A DNA stretch of 58,626 nucleotides from an uncultured Bacteroidales bacterium (GTDB taxonomy: Bacteria > Bacteroidota > Bacteroidia > Bacteroidales > Bacteroidaceae), in assembly GCA_902774005.1 (NCBI GenBank), contig CACYGK010000009.1, forward strand, positions 1 to 58,626, in the 5' to 3' direction. A model generated the notes under the pieces. That model made no database searches and was not told where the DNA came from. It saw nothing but the letters and a program-made list of their open reading frames with translations. Below, in pieces: positions 18,783 to 29,412 of the stretch. Each line of letters starts with the position of its first letter. The stretch's first letter is position 1. The position numbers and the translations under genes are program-made.

Positions 18783-19259
18783 ATGAGAAAAGCTAAACCA
18801 AAGAAGCGTATAATCCTGCCGGATCCGGTGTATGGTGACGTAAAGGTTACAAAGTTTGTAAACAATCTGATGTATGACGGAAAGAAGAGTATCGCTTACT
18901 CTATCTTCTACAGCGCATTGAAGAATGTAGAAAACAAGATGAAGAACGAGGAGCAGTCTTCACTGGAAATCTGGAAGAAGGCTCTCGACAACATCACTCC
19001 ACAGGTGGAGGTAAAGAGTCGTCGTATCGGTGGTGCTACATTCCAGGTTCCAACAGAGATCCGTGCTGACCGTAAGGAGGCAATCTCTATGAAGAACATG
19101 ATTCAGTTCGCTCGTAAGCGTTCGGGCAAGAGCATGGCTGACAAGCTTGCTGCTGAGATTATGGATGCATTCAACGAGCAGGGTGGTGCGTTCAAGCGTA
19201 AGGAAGATATGCACCGTATGGCTGAGGCTAACCGTGCATTCGCACACTTCCGTTTCTAA
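18783..19259 (+). CDS. rpsG: Small-subunit ribosomal protein S7
   Basis: S7 nucleates assembly of the 30S head and contacts E-site tRNA. The 158-residue sequence has the helical core with [29 protein letters not shown] and the C-terminal [20 protein letters not shown] segment, all diagnostic. It lies second in the str cluster, separated from rpsL by 186 bases with a possible leader hairpin, and 52 bases ahead of fusA. Confidence 0.99.
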   Translation: MRKAKPKKRIILPDPVYGDVKVTKFVNNLMYDGKKSIAYSIFYSALKNVENKMKNEEQSSLEIWKKALDNITPQVEVKSRRIGGATFQVPTEIRADRKEAISMKNMIQFARKRSGKSMADKLAAEIMDAFNEQGGAFKRKEDMHRMAEANRAFAHFRF

Positions 19260-19311
19260 AAAAGAGAGTATCAGGTAATTAGTTTTAATACGATAAAAAA
19301 GAGAATTATTT

Positions 19312-21429
19312 ATGGCTAAGCAAGATTTGCACCTAACCCGTAACTTCGGAATCATGGCTCACATCGACGCAGGTAAGACTACTACGTCGGAGCGTATCCT
19401 GTTCTACACCGGTAAGACTCATAAGATCGGTGAGGTACACGACGGTGGTGCAACCATGGACTGGATGGCACAGGAGCAGGAACGTGGTATCACTATCACT
19501 TCTGCTGCCACAACGGCATATTGGAACTGGAACGGTAACAAGTACAAGTTCAATCTTATTGACACTCCGGGACACGTCGATTTCACCGCTGAGGTAGAGC
19601 GTTCGCTCCGTGTACTCGACGGTGCTGTCGCTACATACTGTGCAGTAGGTGGTGTTGAGCCACAGTCGGAGACCGTTTGGCGTCAGGCTGACAAGTACAA
19701 TGTGCCACGTATGGGATATGTAAACAAGATGGACCGCTCTGGTGCTGACTTCTTCGAGGTTGTTCGCCAGATGAAGGAGGTTCTTGGTGCTAACCCTGTA
19801 CCAGTGGTAATTCCAATCGGTGCTGAGGAGAACTTCAAGGGTGTGGTTGACCTCATCAAGATGAAGGGTATCGTATGGCACGACGAGACTCAGGGTGCTG
19901 AGTATGACGTTATCGAAATTCCTGAGAACCTGAAGGCTGAAGCTGAGGAATGGCGTGGAAAGATGCTCGAATCAGTTGCTGAGTTTGACGATGCTCTGAT
20001 GGAGAAGTTCTTCGACGATCCTTCAACTATCACTGAGGAGGAAATCATCTCTGCTATCCGCAAGGCTACCTGTTCACTGGCTTGTACTCCTATGCTCTGT
20101 GGTTCTTCGTTCAAGAACAAGGGTGTGCAGACTCTGCTTGACTATATCTGTGCATTCCTGCCTTCTCCACTGGATACTGAGGCTGTCGTAGGTTCTAATC
20201 CCGACACTAAGGCTGAGGAAGACCGTAAGCCATCGGAGGATGAGAAGACTTCAGCTCTTGCATTCAAGATTGCTACTGACCCGTATGTAGGTCGTCTGAC
20301 TTTCATCCGTGTATATTCAGGTAAGGTTGAGGCTGGTTCGTACATCTATAATACCCGTTCGGGCAAGAAGGAGCGTGTGAGCCGTCTGTTCCAGATGCAC
20401 TCTAACCACCAGAATCCTGTTGACGTAATCAGCGCAGGTGATATCGGTGCAGTAGTGGGTCTGAAGGATATCCACACCGGTGATACCCTCTGCGACGAGG
20501 ATGCACCAATCGTACTGGAGTCTATGGACTTCCCAGATCCCGTTATCGGTATCGCTGTTGAGCCTAAGACTCAGAAGGACCTCGACAAGCTGTCAGTAGG
20601 TCTGGCTAAGCTGGCTGAGGAAGACCCGACATTCACAGTGAAGACTGACGAGCAGAGCGGACAGACTGTCATCTCTGGTATGGGTGAGCTTCACCTCGAT
20701 ATCATCATCGACCGTCTGAAGCGTGAGTTCAAGGTTGAATGTAACCAGGGACGTCCACAGGTTAACTATAAGGAAGCTATCACTAAGACTGTCAACCTCC
20801 GTGAGGTTTACAAGAAGCAGTCGGGTGGTCGTGGTAAGTTTGCCGATATCATCGTAAACGTAGGTCCTGTTGACGACGACTTCGAAGGAACAGGTCTGCA
20901 GTTCGTTGACGAGGTTAAGGGCGGTAACATTCCTAAGGAGTTCATCCCTGCAGTACAGAAGGGTTTTGCTGAGGCTATGAAGAATGGTGTTCTCGGCGGA
21001 TTCCCAATGGACAGCCTGAAGGTGACTCTCGTTGACGGTTCGTTCCACCCGGTTGACTCTGACCAGCTGTCGTTCGAAATCGCTGCACGTCAGGCATACA
21101 AGAATGCTTGCTCTCAGGCTAAGCCGGTACTGATGGAGCCTATCATGAAGCTGGAGGTTGTAACTCCGGAGGAGAACATGGGTGACGTCATCGGTGACTT
21201 GAACAAGCGTCGTGGTCAGGTTGAGGGTATGGACAACGCACGTTCAGGTGCACGTATCGTAAAGGCTATGGTTCCACTGGGCGAGATGTTCGGTTATGTA
21301 ACAGCTCTGCGTACCATCACTTCAGGTCGTGCAACTTCTTCAATGCAGTATGATCACCATGCTCCGGTAAGCAGCGCTATCGCTAAGGAAGTGCTTGCTG
21401 AATGCAACGGACGCACAGATCTCGTATAA
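19312..21429 (+). CDS. fusA: Translation elongation factor G
   Basis: EF-G is the GTPase that drives ribosomal translocation and, with RRF, ribosome recycling. All G motifs are intact: [10 protein letters not shown] (P loop, Lys22), RGITI switch at 58-62, DTPGHVD at 84-90, NKMD at 138-141. Domains II to V follow with normal length (705 residues). Intact GTPase motifs show it is the active EF-G, unlike the GTPase-defective EF-G2 paralogues reported in Bacteroides. It ends the str part; rpsJ begins 87 bases later after a hairpin, and tuf is not in this cluster. Confidence 0.99.
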   Translation: MAKQDLHLTRNFGIMAHIDAGKTTTSERILFYTGKTHKIGEVHDGGATMDWMAQEQERGITITSAATTAYWNWNGNKYKFNLIDTPGHVDFTAEVERSLRVLDGAVATYCAVGGVEPQSETVWRQADKYNVPRMGYVNKMDRSGADFFEVVRQMKEVLGANPVPVVIPIGAEENFKGVVDLIKMKGIVWHDETQGAEYDVIEIPENLKAEAEEWRGKMLESVAEFDDALMEKFFDDPSTITEEEIISAIRKATCSLACTPMLCGSSFKNKGVQTLLDYICAFLPSPLDTEAVVGSNPDTKAEEDRKPSEDEKTSALAFKIATDPYVGRLTFIRVYSGKVEAGSYIYNTRSGKKERVSRLFQMHSNHQNPVDVISAGDIGAVVGLKDIHTGDTLCDEDAPIVLESMDFPDPVIGIAVEPKTQKDLDKLSVGLAKLAEEDPTFTVKTDEQSGQTVISGMGELHLDIIIDRLKREFKVECNQGRPQVNYKEAITKTVNLREVYKKQSGGRGKFADIIVNVGPVDDDFEGTGLQFVDEVKGGNIPKEFIPAVQKGFAEAMKNGVLGGFPMDSLKVTLVDGSFHPVDSDQLSFEIAARQAYKNACSQAKPVLMEPIMKLEVVTPEENMGDVIGDLNKRRGQVEGMDNARSGARIVKAMVPLGEMFGYVTALRTITSGRATSSMQYDHHAPVSSAIAKEVLAECNGRTDLV

Positions 21430-21444
21430 TATAAATAATGTATA

Positions 21445-21482
21445 GGGTGCAGGCGAGCAAACGACTCTTTGCCTGCATACCC
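21445..21482 (+). promoter_or_regulatory. Hairpin between fusA and rpsJ
   Basis: GGGTGCAGGC pairs with GCCTGCATACCC (10 bp with a 2-base AT bulge, 16-base loop), followed by TTTA. It could be an attenuator or a regulatory site for the S10 part of the operon; the T run is too short for a convincing terminator. Confidence 0.45.
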
Positions 21483-21516
21483 TTTACAGGTTAATAACAA
21501 TAAAAACAACAAAACA

Positions 21517-21822
21517 ATGAGTCAAAAAATTCGTATCAAACTGAAATCTTACGACCACACTCTCGTTGACAAGTCGGCAGAGAAGATCGTAAAGACAGTT
21601 CGCGCTACTGATGCTATCGTAAGCGGTCCTATTCCACTTCCTACTCACAAGCGCATCTACACTGTTAACCGTTCTACTTTCGTGAACAAGAAGTCGCGTG
21701 AGCAGTTCGAACTCTGCACTTACAAGCGTCTGATCGACATCTACAGTTCTACTACAAAGACTATCGATGCGCTGATGAAGCTTGAGTTGCCTTCAGGTGT
21801 TGAAGTAGAGATTAAGGTTTAA
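21517..21822 (+). CDS. rpsJ: Small-subunit ribosomal protein S10
   Basis: S10 belongs to the 30S head and is the NusE transcription antitermination factor. The 101-residue product is recognised by [11 protein letters not shown] at the start and [17 protein letters not shown] in the middle. An in-frame start 16 codons upstream exists, but the ATG here gives the conserved N-terminus. It opens the S10 section, 43 bases before rplC. Confidence 0.98.
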   Translation: MSQKIRIKLKSYDHTLVDKSAEKIVKTVRATDAIVSGPIPLPTHKRIYTVNRSTFVNKKSREQFELCTYKRLIDIYSSTTKTIDALMKLELPSGVEVEIKV

Positions 21823-21865
21823 TACCCGAGAAAGAAATTAGAGAATTTTTAAACAGTTATTTGAA

Positions 21866-22480
21866 ATGCCAGGATTATTAGGAAAGAAAATCGGAATGAC
21901 ATCCGTTTTCAGTGCTGATGGCAAGAATGTGCCATGCACTGTTATCGAAGTAGGTCCTTGTGTTGTAACTCAAGTAAAGACTGTAGAGAAAGATGGCTAT
22001 ACTGCTGTTCAGATTGGCTTCGAAGATGCCAAGGAGAAGAACGTAAGCAAACCGATGAAGGGCCACTTCGCTAAGTCGAGTACAACTCCAAAGAGACACT
22101 TGGCCGAGTTCACATTTGACGAAGAGTACAATCTCGGAGATGTCCTCACTGTTGAATTCTTCAACGATGCAGCTTATGTTGACGTTGTAGGAACTTCAAA
22201 GGGTAAGGGCTTCCAGGGCGTTGTAAAGCGCTGGGGCTTCGGTGGTGTAGGTCAGGCTACTCACGGTCAGGACGACCGTCTGCGCAAGCCGGGTTCAATC
22301 GGTGCGTGTGCCACTCCTTCACGTGTGTTCAAGAACCTCCACATGGGCGGACACATGGGAAACGAGCAGGTAACCACTCACAACCTGCAGGTTATTAAGA
22401 TTATTCCAGAGCACAATCTGCTCCTCGTTAAGGGTAGTGTGCCAGGATGTAAGGGTTCAATTATTAAAATCAAGAAGTAA
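21866..22480 (+). CDS. rplC: Large-subunit ribosomal protein L3
   Basis: L3 is an early assembly protein whose loop reaches the peptidyl transferase centre. The 204-residue sequence has [12 protein letters not shown] at the start, [14 protein letters not shown] and the extended [14 protein letters not shown] loop. The glutamine that PrmB methylates in E. coli appears to be absent in that loop (from memory of the E. coli sequence). The stop is 3 bases before the rplD start. Confidence 0.98.
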   Translation: MPGLLGKKIGMTSVFSADGKNVPCTVIEVGPCVVTQVKTVEKDGYTAVQIGFEDAKEKNVSKPMKGHFAKSSTTPKRHLAEFTFDEEYNLGDVLTVEFFNDAAYVDVVGTSKGKGFQGVVKRWGFGGVGQATHGQDDRLRKPGSIGACATPSRVFKNLHMGGHMGNEQVTTHNLQVIKIIPEHNLLLVKGSVPGCKGSIIKIKK

Positions 22481-22483
22481 GCA

Positions 22484-23113
22484 ATGGAAGTTTCAGTATT
22501 AAATATTAAAGGTCAGGAAACTGGCAAGAAGGTAGTTCTGAACGATGCAATCTTCGGAATTGAACCTAATGACCACGTTATTTACCTTGCCGTAAACCAG
22601 TATCTCGCTGCACAGCGTCAGGGAACTCACAAGTCAAAGGAAAGAAGCGAAATCACAGGCTCTACCCGTAAGCTCATCCGTCAGAAGGGTGGTGGCGGCG
22701 CTCGTCGCGGTGACATCAAGTCTCCGGTATTGCGCGGTGGTGGTCGTGTGTTCGGTCCACGTCCTCGTGACTATTGGTACAAACTCAATAAGAAAGTAAA
22801 GCTTCTGGCTCGTAAGAGTGCACTTTCGTACAAGGCTCAGCAGAACGGTATCGTTGTAGTTGAGGACTTCGATTTTGCTGCACCAAAGACTAAGGAGGCT
22901 ATAAACCTGTTAAATAATCTTAAAGTTTCTGACAAGAAGGTACTTGTTCTTTTGTCTGAAGTAAAAAAGAACGTATATTTGTCGGCTCGTAATATTCAGC
23001 GTGTCGAAGTTATGACGGCATCTGCACTCAATACCTACAAGGTAATGAATGCAAATGTGCTTGTTGTGACTGAAAATGCGTTGAAGCTTATTGATGAAAC
23101 TTTAAATAAGTAA
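22484..23113 (+). CDS. rplD: Large-subunit ribosomal protein L4
   Basis: L4 helps line the exit tunnel. The 209-residue sequence contains the basic tunnel loop [23 protein letters not shown] and the globular domain with [14 protein letters not shown]. In E. coli L4 also represses its own operon; whether that applies here cannot be read from the sequence. It is tightly spaced on both sides (3 and 12 bases). Confidence 0.98.
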   Translation: MEVSVLNIKGQETGKKVVLNDAIFGIEPNDHVIYLAVNQYLAAQRQGTHKSKERSEITGSTRKLIRQKGGGGARRGDIKSPVLRGGGRVFGPRPRDYWYKLNKKVKLLARKSALSYKAQQNGIVVVEDFDFAAPKTKEAINLLNNLKVSDKKVLVLLSEVKKNVYLSARNIQRVEVMTASALNTYKVMNANVLVVTENALKLIDETLNK

Positions 23114-23125
23114 GGAGGTACAAGT

Positions 23126-23419
23126 ATGGGATATGTTGTAAAACCATTGGTAACGGAAAAGATGACAGCAATATCAGAGAAGCAGAACAATAAGTTCGGC
23201 TTTATCGTACTTCCTGATGCCAATAAGTTAGAGATTAAGAAAGAAATTGAAGCTAAGTATAACGTGAATGTAGTTTCTGTTAACACTATGAACTACGCTG
23301 GTAAGCGTAAGAGCCGCTACACTAAGGCTGGTGTTATCAAGGGTAAGACTAAGGCTTTCAAGAAGGCTATCGTAACCCTTGCCGAAGGCGAAACTATTGA
23401 TTTCTATAGTAACATTTAA
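23126..23419 (+). CDS. rplW: Large-subunit ribosomal protein L23
   Basis: L23 sits at the tunnel exit and docks trigger factor and SRP. The 97-residue sequence has [32 protein letters not shown] and [10 protein letters not shown]. Its start is preceded by AAGGAGG (23112-23118) seven bases upstream, an unusually strong Shine-Dalgarno site for this phylum. Confidence 0.98.
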   Translation: MGYVVKPLVTEKMTAISEKQNNKFGFIVLPDANKLEIKKEIEAKYNVNVVSVNTMNYAGKRKSRYTKAGVIKGKTKAFKKAIVTLAEGETIDFYSNI

Positions 23420-23427
23420 TAATTAAG

Positions 23428-24255
23428 ATGGGTATTCGTAAATTCAGACCAGTAACTCCTGGTCAGCGTCACAAAGCTATTGGTACTTTTGATGATGTTA
23501 CTACATCGGTACCAGAGAAAAGTCTTGTTTTCGGTAAGCGTAGCACAGGTGGCCGTAACAATGAGGGTCGCATCACAGTACGCTACAGAGGTGGCGGTCA
23601 TAAGAGACTCCTGCGTTTGATCGATTTCAAGAGAGAGAAGGACGGAATTCCCGCAACAGTGAAGACAATCGAGTACGATCCAAACCGTTCGGCTCGTATC
23701 GCTCTTGTTTTCTATGCTGACGGTGAAAAACGTTACATCGTTGCTCCTAACGGATTGAAGGTTGGCGACAAGATCATGTCTGGTGCAGACGCAACTCCAG
23801 ACCTCGGTAATACTCTTCCACTTGAGAAGATTCCTGTGGGTACTGTAATCCACAATATCGAACTCAAGCCAGGACAGGGTGCCAAGATGGTTCGCTCAGC
23901 CGGCAATTTTGCTCAGTTAACTTCACGCGAAGGAAAGTATTGCGTAATCAAGCTGCCTTCAGGTGAAATTCGTAAAGTGCTTTCAGTTTGCCGTGCAACT
24001 ATCGGTAGTGTAAGCAATTCAGACCACGCACTCGAATCGTCAGGTAAGGCAGGACGTAGCCGCTGGCTCGGACGCCGTCCACACAACCGTGGTGTCGTAA
24101 TGAACCCAATCGATCACCCAATGGGTGGTGGTGAAGGACGCCAGACAGGTGGACACCCACGTTCACGCAACGGTCTTTATGCTAAGGGTCTTAAGACTCG
24201 CGCACCAAAGAAGCAGTCAAACAAGTACATAATTGAAAGACGTAACAAGAAATAA
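23428..24255 (+). CDS. rplB: Large-subunit ribosomal protein L2
   Basis: L2 is needed for subunit joining and peptidyl transferase assembly. The 275-residue protein has [34 protein letters not shown] and the C-terminal [14 protein letters not shown] motif with the conserved His implicated in activity. Normal length, 8 bases after rplW and 12 before rpsS. Confidence 0.99.
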   Translation: MGIRKFRPVTPGQRHKAIGTFDDVTTSVPEKSLVFGKRSTGGRNNEGRITVRYRGGGHKRLLRLIDFKREKDGIPATVKTIEYDPNRSARIALVFYADGEKRYIVAPNGLKVGDKIMSGADATPDLGNTLPLEKIPVGTVIHNIELKPGQGAKMVRSAGNFAQLTSREGKYCVIKLPSGEIRKVLSVCRATIGSVSNSDHALESSGKAGRSRWLGRRPHNRGVVMNPIDHPMGGGEGRQTGGHPRSRNGLYAKGLKTRAPKKQSNKYIIERRNKK

Positions 24256-24267
24256 AGTTAACTGAAT

Positions 24268-24537
24268 ATGAGTCGTTCATTAAAAAAAGGTCCATACATT
24301 AACGTAAAACTCGAAAACAAAGTTCTCGCTATGAACGAGGGCGGCAAGAAGAGTGTTATTAAGACATGGGCACGTGCTTCAATGATTTCTCCGGATTTCG
24401 TGGGACATACCATTGCAGTACATAACGGTAATAAATTTATTCCTGTTTACATTACCGAGAACATGGTCGGTCACAAGCTCGGCGAATTCGCCCTGACTCG
24501 TACTTTCCGTGGTCACGCAGGTAATAAGAAAAAGTAA
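24268..24537 (+). CDS. rpsS: Small-subunit ribosomal protein S19
   Basis: S19 forms a head complex with S13 and contacts tRNA. The 89-residue sequence shows [31 protein letters not shown] and [14 protein letters not shown], all diagnostic. Spacing to rplV is 34 bases. Confidence 0.98.
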   Translation: MSRSLKKGPYINVKLENKVLAMNEGGKKSVIKTWARASMISPDFVGHTIAVHNGNKFIPVYITENMVGHKLGEFALTRTFRGHAGNKKK

Positions 24538-24571
24538 AACAGGCTCACTAAGTAAATAAGAAATTTATATA

Positions 24572-24976
24572 ATGGGAGCAAGAAAACGATTAATGGCCAA
24601 TAAGATTAAGGAGGCCAAAAAGACACAGTACTTTGCTACATTCCGCAGTATACCTTCTTCACCACGTAAGATGCGCTATGTTGCTGACCTCGTGAGAGGC
24701 ATGGAGGTAAGCAAGGCACTTGCAACTCTCAAGTTCAACAGCAAGGATGCTGCAAAGGATTTGGAGAAGTTGCTTCGTTCTGCCATTGCAAACTGGGAGC
24801 AGAAGAATGACCGTAAAGCTGAGAACGGAGAGCTCTACATCTCAAAGATTTTCGTCGATGAGGGTGCTACTCTGAAGCGTATGCGTCCAGCTCCACAGGG
24901 TCGCGGTTATAGAATTCGCAAGCGTTCTAATCATGTTACTATTTTCGTGGACGCTAAAACTAATGATGAGAAATAA
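24572..24976 (+). CDS. rplV: Large-subunit ribosomal protein L22
   Basis: L22 spans the subunit and its beta hairpin lines the exit tunnel. The 134-residue product has [16 protein letters not shown], the helix [17 protein letters not shown] and the tunnel hairpin ending [18 protein letters not shown]. The MGARKRL start with a short basic extension is typical of Bacteroidetes; an internal Met at codon 8 is less likely. It ends 2 bases before rpsC. Confidence 0.98.
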   Translation: MGARKRLMANKIKEAKKTQYFATFRSIPSSPRKMRYVADLVRGMEVSKALATLKFNSKDAAKDLEKLLRSAIANWEQKNDRKAENGELYISKIFVDEGATLKRMRPAPQGRGYRIRKRSNHVTIFVDAKTNDEK

Positions 24977-24978
24977 TT

Positions 24979-25710
24979 ATGGGACAGAAGTGTAATCCAA
25001 TAAGCAACCGCCTCGGTATTGTCCGTGGCTGGGATTCAAACTGGTTCGGAGGTAAGAGTTTCGGAGATAACCTCTTGGAAGATTCAAAGATACGTAAGTA
25101 CCTCAATGCCCGTTTGGCTAAGGCAAGTGTTTCTAAGATCGTAATCGAAAGAACACTGAAACTTGTCACTATTACTATTTGTTCTGCTCGTCCAGGTATC
25201 ATCATTGGTAAGGGTGGTCAGGATGTAGAAGCACTCAAGGCAGAGCTTAAGAAGGTAACCGACAAGGATGTACAGATAAACATTTACGAGATTAAGCGTC
25301 CGGAACTCGACGCTACAATCGTTGCTAACAACATAGCACGTCAGATTGAAGGTAAGATTGCTTATCGTCGTGCTATCAAGACTGCAATTGCTAACACAAT
25401 GCGCTCTGGTGCTGAAGGTATCAAGATACAGATTTCAGGTCGTCTGAACGGTGCAGAAATGAGCCGCTCTGAGATGTACAAGGAAGGACGTACTCCACTG
25501 CATACTCTTCGCGCAGATATCGACTACTGCCTGGCAGAGGCTCTTACTAAGGTAGGTCTCCTTGGTATCAAGGTATGGATTTGCCGTGGTGAGAAGTTCG
25601 GTAAGCAGGATCTGGCTCCAAACTTCGCTCAGCAGAAGGAAGCAGTGCGCGGAGGTAACAGCAATGGCGGCAACAGGAGATTTAGAAGCAAAAAGTCAAA
25701 TCGTAATTAA
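24979..25710 (+). CDS. rpsC: Small-subunit ribosomal protein S3
   Basis: S3 forms part of the mRNA entry channel. The 243-residue sequence has [13 protein letters not shown] at the start, the KH-type motif [16 protein letters not shown], and the C-terminal domain [24 protein letters not shown]. The tail is short and Asn/Ser/Lys-rich. Length is normal for the phylum. Confidence 0.99.
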   Translation: MGQKCNPISNRLGIVRGWDSNWFGGKSFGDNLLEDSKIRKYLNARLAKASVSKIVIERTLKLVTITICSARPGIIIGKGGQDVEALKAELKKVTDKDVQINIYEIKRPELDATIVANNIARQIEGKIAYRRAIKTAIANTMRSGAEGIKIQISGRLNGAEMSRSEMYKEGRTPLHTLRADIDYCLAEALTKVGLLGIKVWICRGEKFGKQDLAPNFAQQKEAVRGGNSNGGNRRFRSKKSNRN

Positions 25711-25721
25711 TCTGATGAACT

Positions 25722-26153
25722 ATGTTACAGCCCAAAAGACAAAAGTATAGAAGACCGCAAAAGGGTCGTGGCCGTTTGAACGGCGTATCACACCGTGGTA
25801 CTGAACTTGCTTTCGGTAGTTTCGGTATTAAGGCTCTTCAGACTCGCTGGATCACAGCTCGTCAGATTGAAGCAGCCCGTGTTGCTATCACACGTCATAT
25901 GCAGCGTCAAGGTCAGGTTTGGATCCGTATCTTCCCTGACAAACCAATCACTAAGAAGCCGGCTGACGTCCGAATGGGTAAAGGTAAGGGAGATCCATAC
26001 CAGTATGTATTCCCTGCTAAACCAGGACGCATCCTCTTCGAGATTGAAGGTGTTCCATATGATATAGCTAAGGAAGCTCTCCGTCTTGGAGCTCAGAAAC
26101 TTCCTACTACTACTAAGTTTGTTGTACGTCGTGATTACGACAAAAATGCTTAA
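25722..26153 (+). CDS. rplP: Large-subunit ribosomal protein L16
   Basis: L16 helps position tRNA at the A site. The 143-residue sequence shows [55 protein letters not shown] and GKGDPYQYV. It sits 11 bases after rpsC and 3 before rpmC, in the usual order. Confidence 0.98.
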   Translation: MLQPKRQKYRRPQKGRGRLNGVSHRGTELAFGSFGIKALQTRWITARQIEAARVAITRHMQRQGQVWIRIFPDKPITKKPADVRMGKGKGDPYQYVFPAKPGRILFEIEGVPYDIAKEALRLGAQKLPTTTKFVVRRDYDKNA

Positions 26154-26156
26154 AAG

Positions 26157-26351
26157 ATGAAGATTTCAGAAATTAGAGAACTCAACGATGCAGAACTCGC
26201 AGAGCGCATCGAGACAGAAGTAGCCAACTACGAAAACAAGAAGTTCGGCCACAACATTTCTCCTGTAGAAGATAATTCTCAGATTAAGAAGCAGCGTCGT
26301 GACATTGCACGTATGAAGACTGTTCTTCGTGAAAGAGAACTCAATAAATAA
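26157..26351 (+). CDS. rpmC: Large-subunit ribosomal protein L29
   Basis: A 64-residue two-helix protein near the tunnel exit, next to L23. The [21 protein letters not shown] helix and the [20 protein letters not shown] helix match the family. Position between rplP and rpsQ is canonical. Confidence 0.96.
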   Translation: MKISEIRELNDAELAERIETEVANYENKKFGHNISPVEDNSQIKKQRRDIARMKTVLRERELNK

Positions 26352-26362
26352 TTCGAGGCTAC

Positions 26363-26617
26363 ATGGAAAGAAATTTAAGAAAACAGCGTCAGGGTGTGGT
26401 TGTAAGCGACAAGATGGATAAGACTATCGTCATTGCAGCTAAGTTTAAAGAGAAGCACCCAATATATGGTAAGTTTGTCCAGAAGACAAAGAAGTACCAT
26501 GCTCATGATGAGAAGAACGATGCACATGTTGGTGACACTGTGCTTATCATGGAGACTCGTCCGTTGAGCAAAACAAAGAGATGGAGATTAGTACAAATCG
26601 TAGAAAGAGCTAAGTAA
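26363..26617 (+). CDS. rpsQ: Small-subunit ribosomal protein S17
   Basis: An 84-residue primary 16S rRNA-binding protein of OB fold. Diagnostic stretches are [56 protein letters not shown]. It is 11 bases after rpmC and 5 before rplN. Confidence 0.98.
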   Translation: MERNLRKQRQGVVVSDKMDKTIVIAAKFKEKHPIYGKFVQKTKKYHAHDEKNDAHVGDTVLIMETRPLSKTKRWRLVQIVERAK

Positions 26618-26622
26618 ACATT

Positions 26623-26988
26623 ATGATACAGGTAGAAACAAGATTAGCCGTTGCTGATAACAGTGGTGCACGTGAGGTACTTTGTATCCGTGTGCTCGGT
26701 GGTACTCGCCGCCGTTATGCTACTGTTGGAGACGTTATTGTCGTAGCAGTAAAGAGTGCTATCCCAACGAGTGAGGTAAAGAAGGGCTCCGTATCTAAGG
26801 CTCTTATCGTTCGCACAAAGAAGGAGGTGCGTCGTGCCGATGGTTCATACATCCGTTTCGACGACAACGCATGCGTACTTCTCAACAATGCTGGCGAAAT
26901 GAGAGGTAGCCGTATCTTCGGCCCTGTTGCTCGTGAGCTCCGTGCTGCTAATATGAAAGTAGTTTCTTTGGCTACTGAGGTACTTTAA
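26623..26988 (+). CDS. rplN: Large-subunit ribosomal protein L14
   Basis: L14 forms an intersubunit bridge and binds the silencing factor RsfS. The 121-residue sequence begins [19 protein letters not shown] and contains [13 protein letters not shown] and [11 protein letters not shown], with [13 protein letters not shown] at the end. It opens the spc section. Confidence 0.98.
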   Translation: MIQVETRLAVADNSGAREVLCIRVLGGTRRRYATVGDVIVVAVKSAIPTSEVKKGSVSKALIVRTKKEVRRADGSYIRFDDNACVLLNNAGEMRGSRIFGPVARELRAANMKVVSLATEVL

Positions 26989-27010
26989 TTATTAAAGAAT
27001 TACAGTAAAA

Positions 27011-27328
27011 ATGGGAAAATTACACATAAAGAAAGGCGACACGGTATATGTAAATGCTGGTGACGACAAGGGAAAGACCGGTAAGGTCCTCTCTGTGCTC
27101 GTGAAGACTCAGCGTGCCGTAGTCGAGGGTGTCAACAAAGTAAAGAAGAGCACTAAGCCAAGTGCTGCACACCCACAGGGAGGTATTATCGAGCAGGAAG
27201 CACCTATCCACATCTCCAACCTCAATGTAGTTGATCCTAAGTCAGGAAAAGCTACTCGTATTGGTAGAAAATTAGGCGCTAATGGAAAGTTAGTTCGTTA
27301 CGCTAAAAAATCAGGGGAGGAAATTTAA
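27011..27328 (+). CDS. rplX: Large-subunit ribosomal protein L24
   Basis: L24 initiates 50S assembly. The 105-residue KOW-fold protein has [35 protein letters not shown] and [19 protein letters not shown]. Its TAA shares its last A with the ATG of rplE, suggesting translational coupling. Confidence 0.97.
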   Translation: MGKLHIKKGDTVYVNAGDDKGKTGKVLSVLVKTQRAVVEGVNKVKKSTKPSAAHPQGGIIEQEAPIHISNLNVVDPKSGKATRIGRKLGANGKLVRYAKKSGEEI

Positions 27329-27882
27329 TGAGTACAACTGCACAATTAAAGAATGTATATGCTGAGCAGATTGCTCCAGCACTTCAGAAGCAGTTCAATT
27401 ACACTTCACCGATGCAGATTCCTGTATTGAAGAAGATTGTAATCAACCAGGGTCTTGGTATGGCAACTGCTGACAAGAAGATTATCGAGATTGCAATGAA
27501 CGAGATTGCACAGATCACAGGACAGAAGCCAGTGACAACACTGTCAAAGAAGGATATCTCAAACTTCCGTCTGCGTAGAAAGATGCCAATCGGTGTGATG
27601 GTAACTCTGCGTCGCGACAGAATGTATGAATTCCTCGAGAAGCTGGTTCGTGTATCTCTGCCTCGTATTCGTGACTTCAAGGGTATCGATTCTAAGTTTG
27701 ACGGTCGTGGTAACTACACACTCGGTATCACTGAGCAGATCATCTTCCCTGAGATCAATATCGACCAGGTTGAGAAGATTGCCGGTATGAATATCACTTT
27801 CGTTACTTCAGCTAAGACAGACGAAGAGGGTTATGCACTCCTGAAGGCATTCGGTCTTCCATTTAAAGATGCTAAAAAATAA
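27328..27882 (+). CDS. rplE: Large-subunit ribosomal protein L5
   Basis: L5 binds 5S rRNA in the central protuberance. The 184-residue sequence has MQIPVLKKIVINQGLG, ITGQKPVTTLSKKDISNFRLR and YTLGITEQIIFPEINIDQV. The start overlaps the rplX stop by one base and is preceded by GGGGAGG (27314-27320), another Shine-Dalgarno-like site inside the upstream coding end. Confidence 0.98.
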   Translation: MSTTAQLKNVYAEQIAPALQKQFNYTSPMQIPVLKKIVINQGLGMATADKKIIEIAMNEIAQITGQKPVTTLSKKDISNFRLRRKMPIGVMVTLRRDRMYEFLEKLVRVSLPRIRDFKGIDSKFDGRGNYTLGITEQIIFPEINIDQVEKIAGMNITFVTSAKTDEEGYALLKAFGLPFKDAKK

Positions 27883-27888
27883 GTAAGT

Positions 27889-28188
27889 ATGGCAAAGGAA
27901 TCAATGAAAGCACGTGAGGTAAAACGTGCAAGACTTGTGGCTAAGTATGCAGCTAAGCGTGCGGCGCTGAAGAAGATTATTGCTACCGGTGAGCCGGAAG
28001 AGGCATACGAGGCAGCTCGTGCACTTCAGGCAATACCTGCAAATGCAAACCCAATCCGCCTTCACAACCGCTGCAAGATAACTGGACGTCCAAGAGGTTA
28101 TATCCGCCAGTTCGGACTCTCTCGTATCCAGTTCCGCGAGATGGCTTCACAAGGTCTTATTCCAGGAGTTAAGAAAGCAAGTTGGTAA
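27889..28188 (+). CDS. rpsN: Small-subunit ribosomal protein S14, zinc-free form
   Basis: The 99-residue product is the long S14 type that lacks the CxxC...CxxC zinc ribbon: the only Cys is in [17 protein letters not shown]. It therefore needs no zinc. The C-terminal [23 protein letters not shown] is diagnostic. It is followed by an exceptional 223-base gap before rpsH. Confidence 0.98.
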   Translation: MAKESMKAREVKRARLVAKYAAKRAALKKIIATGEPEEAYEAARALQAIPANANPIRLHNRCKITGRPRGYIRQFGLSRIQFREMASQGLIPGVKKASW

Positions 28189-28411
28189 TAATTGCGGTTC
28201 CGCTTGCAAATAACTTTTAGCAAGTAAACATCCGATAGTTACCAGTTCGGGGGTAACTTGACGATATTTTACTTCTAAACAACGGTGATGGAAACAGGGT
28301 CTGAACAGGATTTCTAAGTTCTTTCATACGTTAAAGCTAAAAAACGAGATAGTTTTATTATTGTTAAATATTGTCGGACACCCGATTTGCTCCGATTAAT
28401 TTAATTTTATT
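28189..28411 (+). promoter_or_regulatory. Structured 223-base spacer between rpsN and rpsH
   Basis: No gene was found. Three hairpins are visible: GCGG/CCGC directly after the rpsN stop (28194-28203), CTTGC/GCAAG (28203-28224) and the strongest, AGTTACC/GGTAACT (28237-28258, 8-base loop). An AT-rich run leads to the rpsH ATG. No TAnnTTTG box was found, so an RNA-level regulatory site is more likely than a promoter. I do not recognise a described leader motif. Confidence 0.45.
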
Positions 28412-28807
28412 ATGACAGATCCAATAGCAGATTATTTAACGAGGTTGCGCAATGCCATTCAGGCAAAGCACAAGGTGGTAGAGATACCAGCCTCAAACCT
28501 TAAGAAGGAAATCACTAAGATTCTCTTCGACAAAGGTTACATTTTGAACTTCAAGTTCGTAGAGGAGGGTCCTCAGGGCACAATCAAGATTGCTCTCAAG
28601 TATGATCCTCAGACAAAAGTAAGCGCCATTCAGTCGCTGAAGCGTGTTTCACGTCCAGGTCTCCGTAAGTATACCGGTTACAAGGACATGCCACGTGTAA
28701 TTAACGGATTGGGTATCGCAGTGATATCTACATCTAAAGGTGTTATGACAGACAAGGAAGCTGCTGATCTTAAGATTGGTGGTGAGGTTCTTTGTTATGT
28801 ATATTAA
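28412..28807 (+). CDS. rpsH: Small-subunit ribosomal protein S8
   Basis: S8 binds the central domain of 16S rRNA and, in E. coli, represses the spc operon. The 131-residue sequence has MTDPIADYLTRLRNAI, the LKRVSRPGLRKY motif and ISTSKGVMTDKEA. Its start lies in AT-rich sequence after the structured spacer. Confidence 0.98.
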   Translation: MTDPIADYLTRLRNAIQAKHKVVEIPASNLKKEITKILFDKGYILNFKFVEEGPQGTIKIALKYDPQTKVSAIQSLKRVSRPGLRKYTGYKDMPRVINGLGIAVISTSKGVMTDKEAADLKIGGEVLCYVY

Positions 28808-28824
28808 TTAAGGAGGAATTTATA

Positions 28825-29394
28825 ATGTCTAGAATTGGTAAATTACCTATTATTATTCCTGCAGGGGTAACAGTAACTCTTAAGGATGACATTGTAACTG
28901 TAAAAGGTCCGAAAGGCGAACTCAGCCAATACGTGAATCCTGCTATCAAGGTATGTATTGAGGACGGAAAGGTGACAATGGAAGAAGATACTGAATTGAT
29001 GCAGGATAATACAAAGCAGCGTCATGCTTTTCACGGTCTCTACCGTTCACTCGTGAACAATATGGTAGTAGGTGTTTCTGAGGGCTACAAGGCAACACTT
29101 CAGATTGTAGGTGTTGGTTATCGTGTAAGCAATCAGGGCAATGTTCTTGAGTTTGCACTCGGATATTCTCACGGTATCGTATTCGATGTTCCAAAGGAAG
29201 TGAAGGTCGAAACTAAGTCAGAGAGAAATCAGGATCCTCTTATCATGCTCGAATCATGCGACAAGCAGTTGCTTGGACTCGTATGTGCTAAGATTCGCTC
29301 GTTCCGCAAGCCTGAGCCATATAAGGGCAAGGGTATCCGCTTCCAGGGCGAAGAGATTAGAAGAAAGTCTGGTAAGTCTGCAAGTGCTAAATAA
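28825..29394 (+). CDS. rplF: Large-subunit ribosomal protein L6
   Basis: L6 lies near the sarcin-ricin loop and supports factor binding. The product from this ATG is 189 residues, with SRIGKLPIIIPAGVTV, YRSLVNNMVVGVSEGYKA and the C-terminal PEPYKGKGIRFQGEEIRRKSGKS. A start 11 codons earlier would overlap rpsH; AAGGAGG at 28810-28816, eight bases before this ATG, decides the start. Confidence 0.98.
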   Translation: MSRIGKLPIIIPAGVTVTLKDDIVTVKGPKGELSQYVNPAIKVCIEDGKVTMEEDTELMQDNTKQRHAFHGLYRSLVNNMVVGVSEGYKATLQIVGVGYRVSNQGNVLEFALGYSHGIVFDVPKEVKVETKSERNQDPLIMLESCDKQLLGLVCAKIRSFRKPEPYKGKGIRFQGEEIRRKSGKSASAK

Positions 29395-29412
29395 TTAAAA
29401 TCGATTTAGAGT

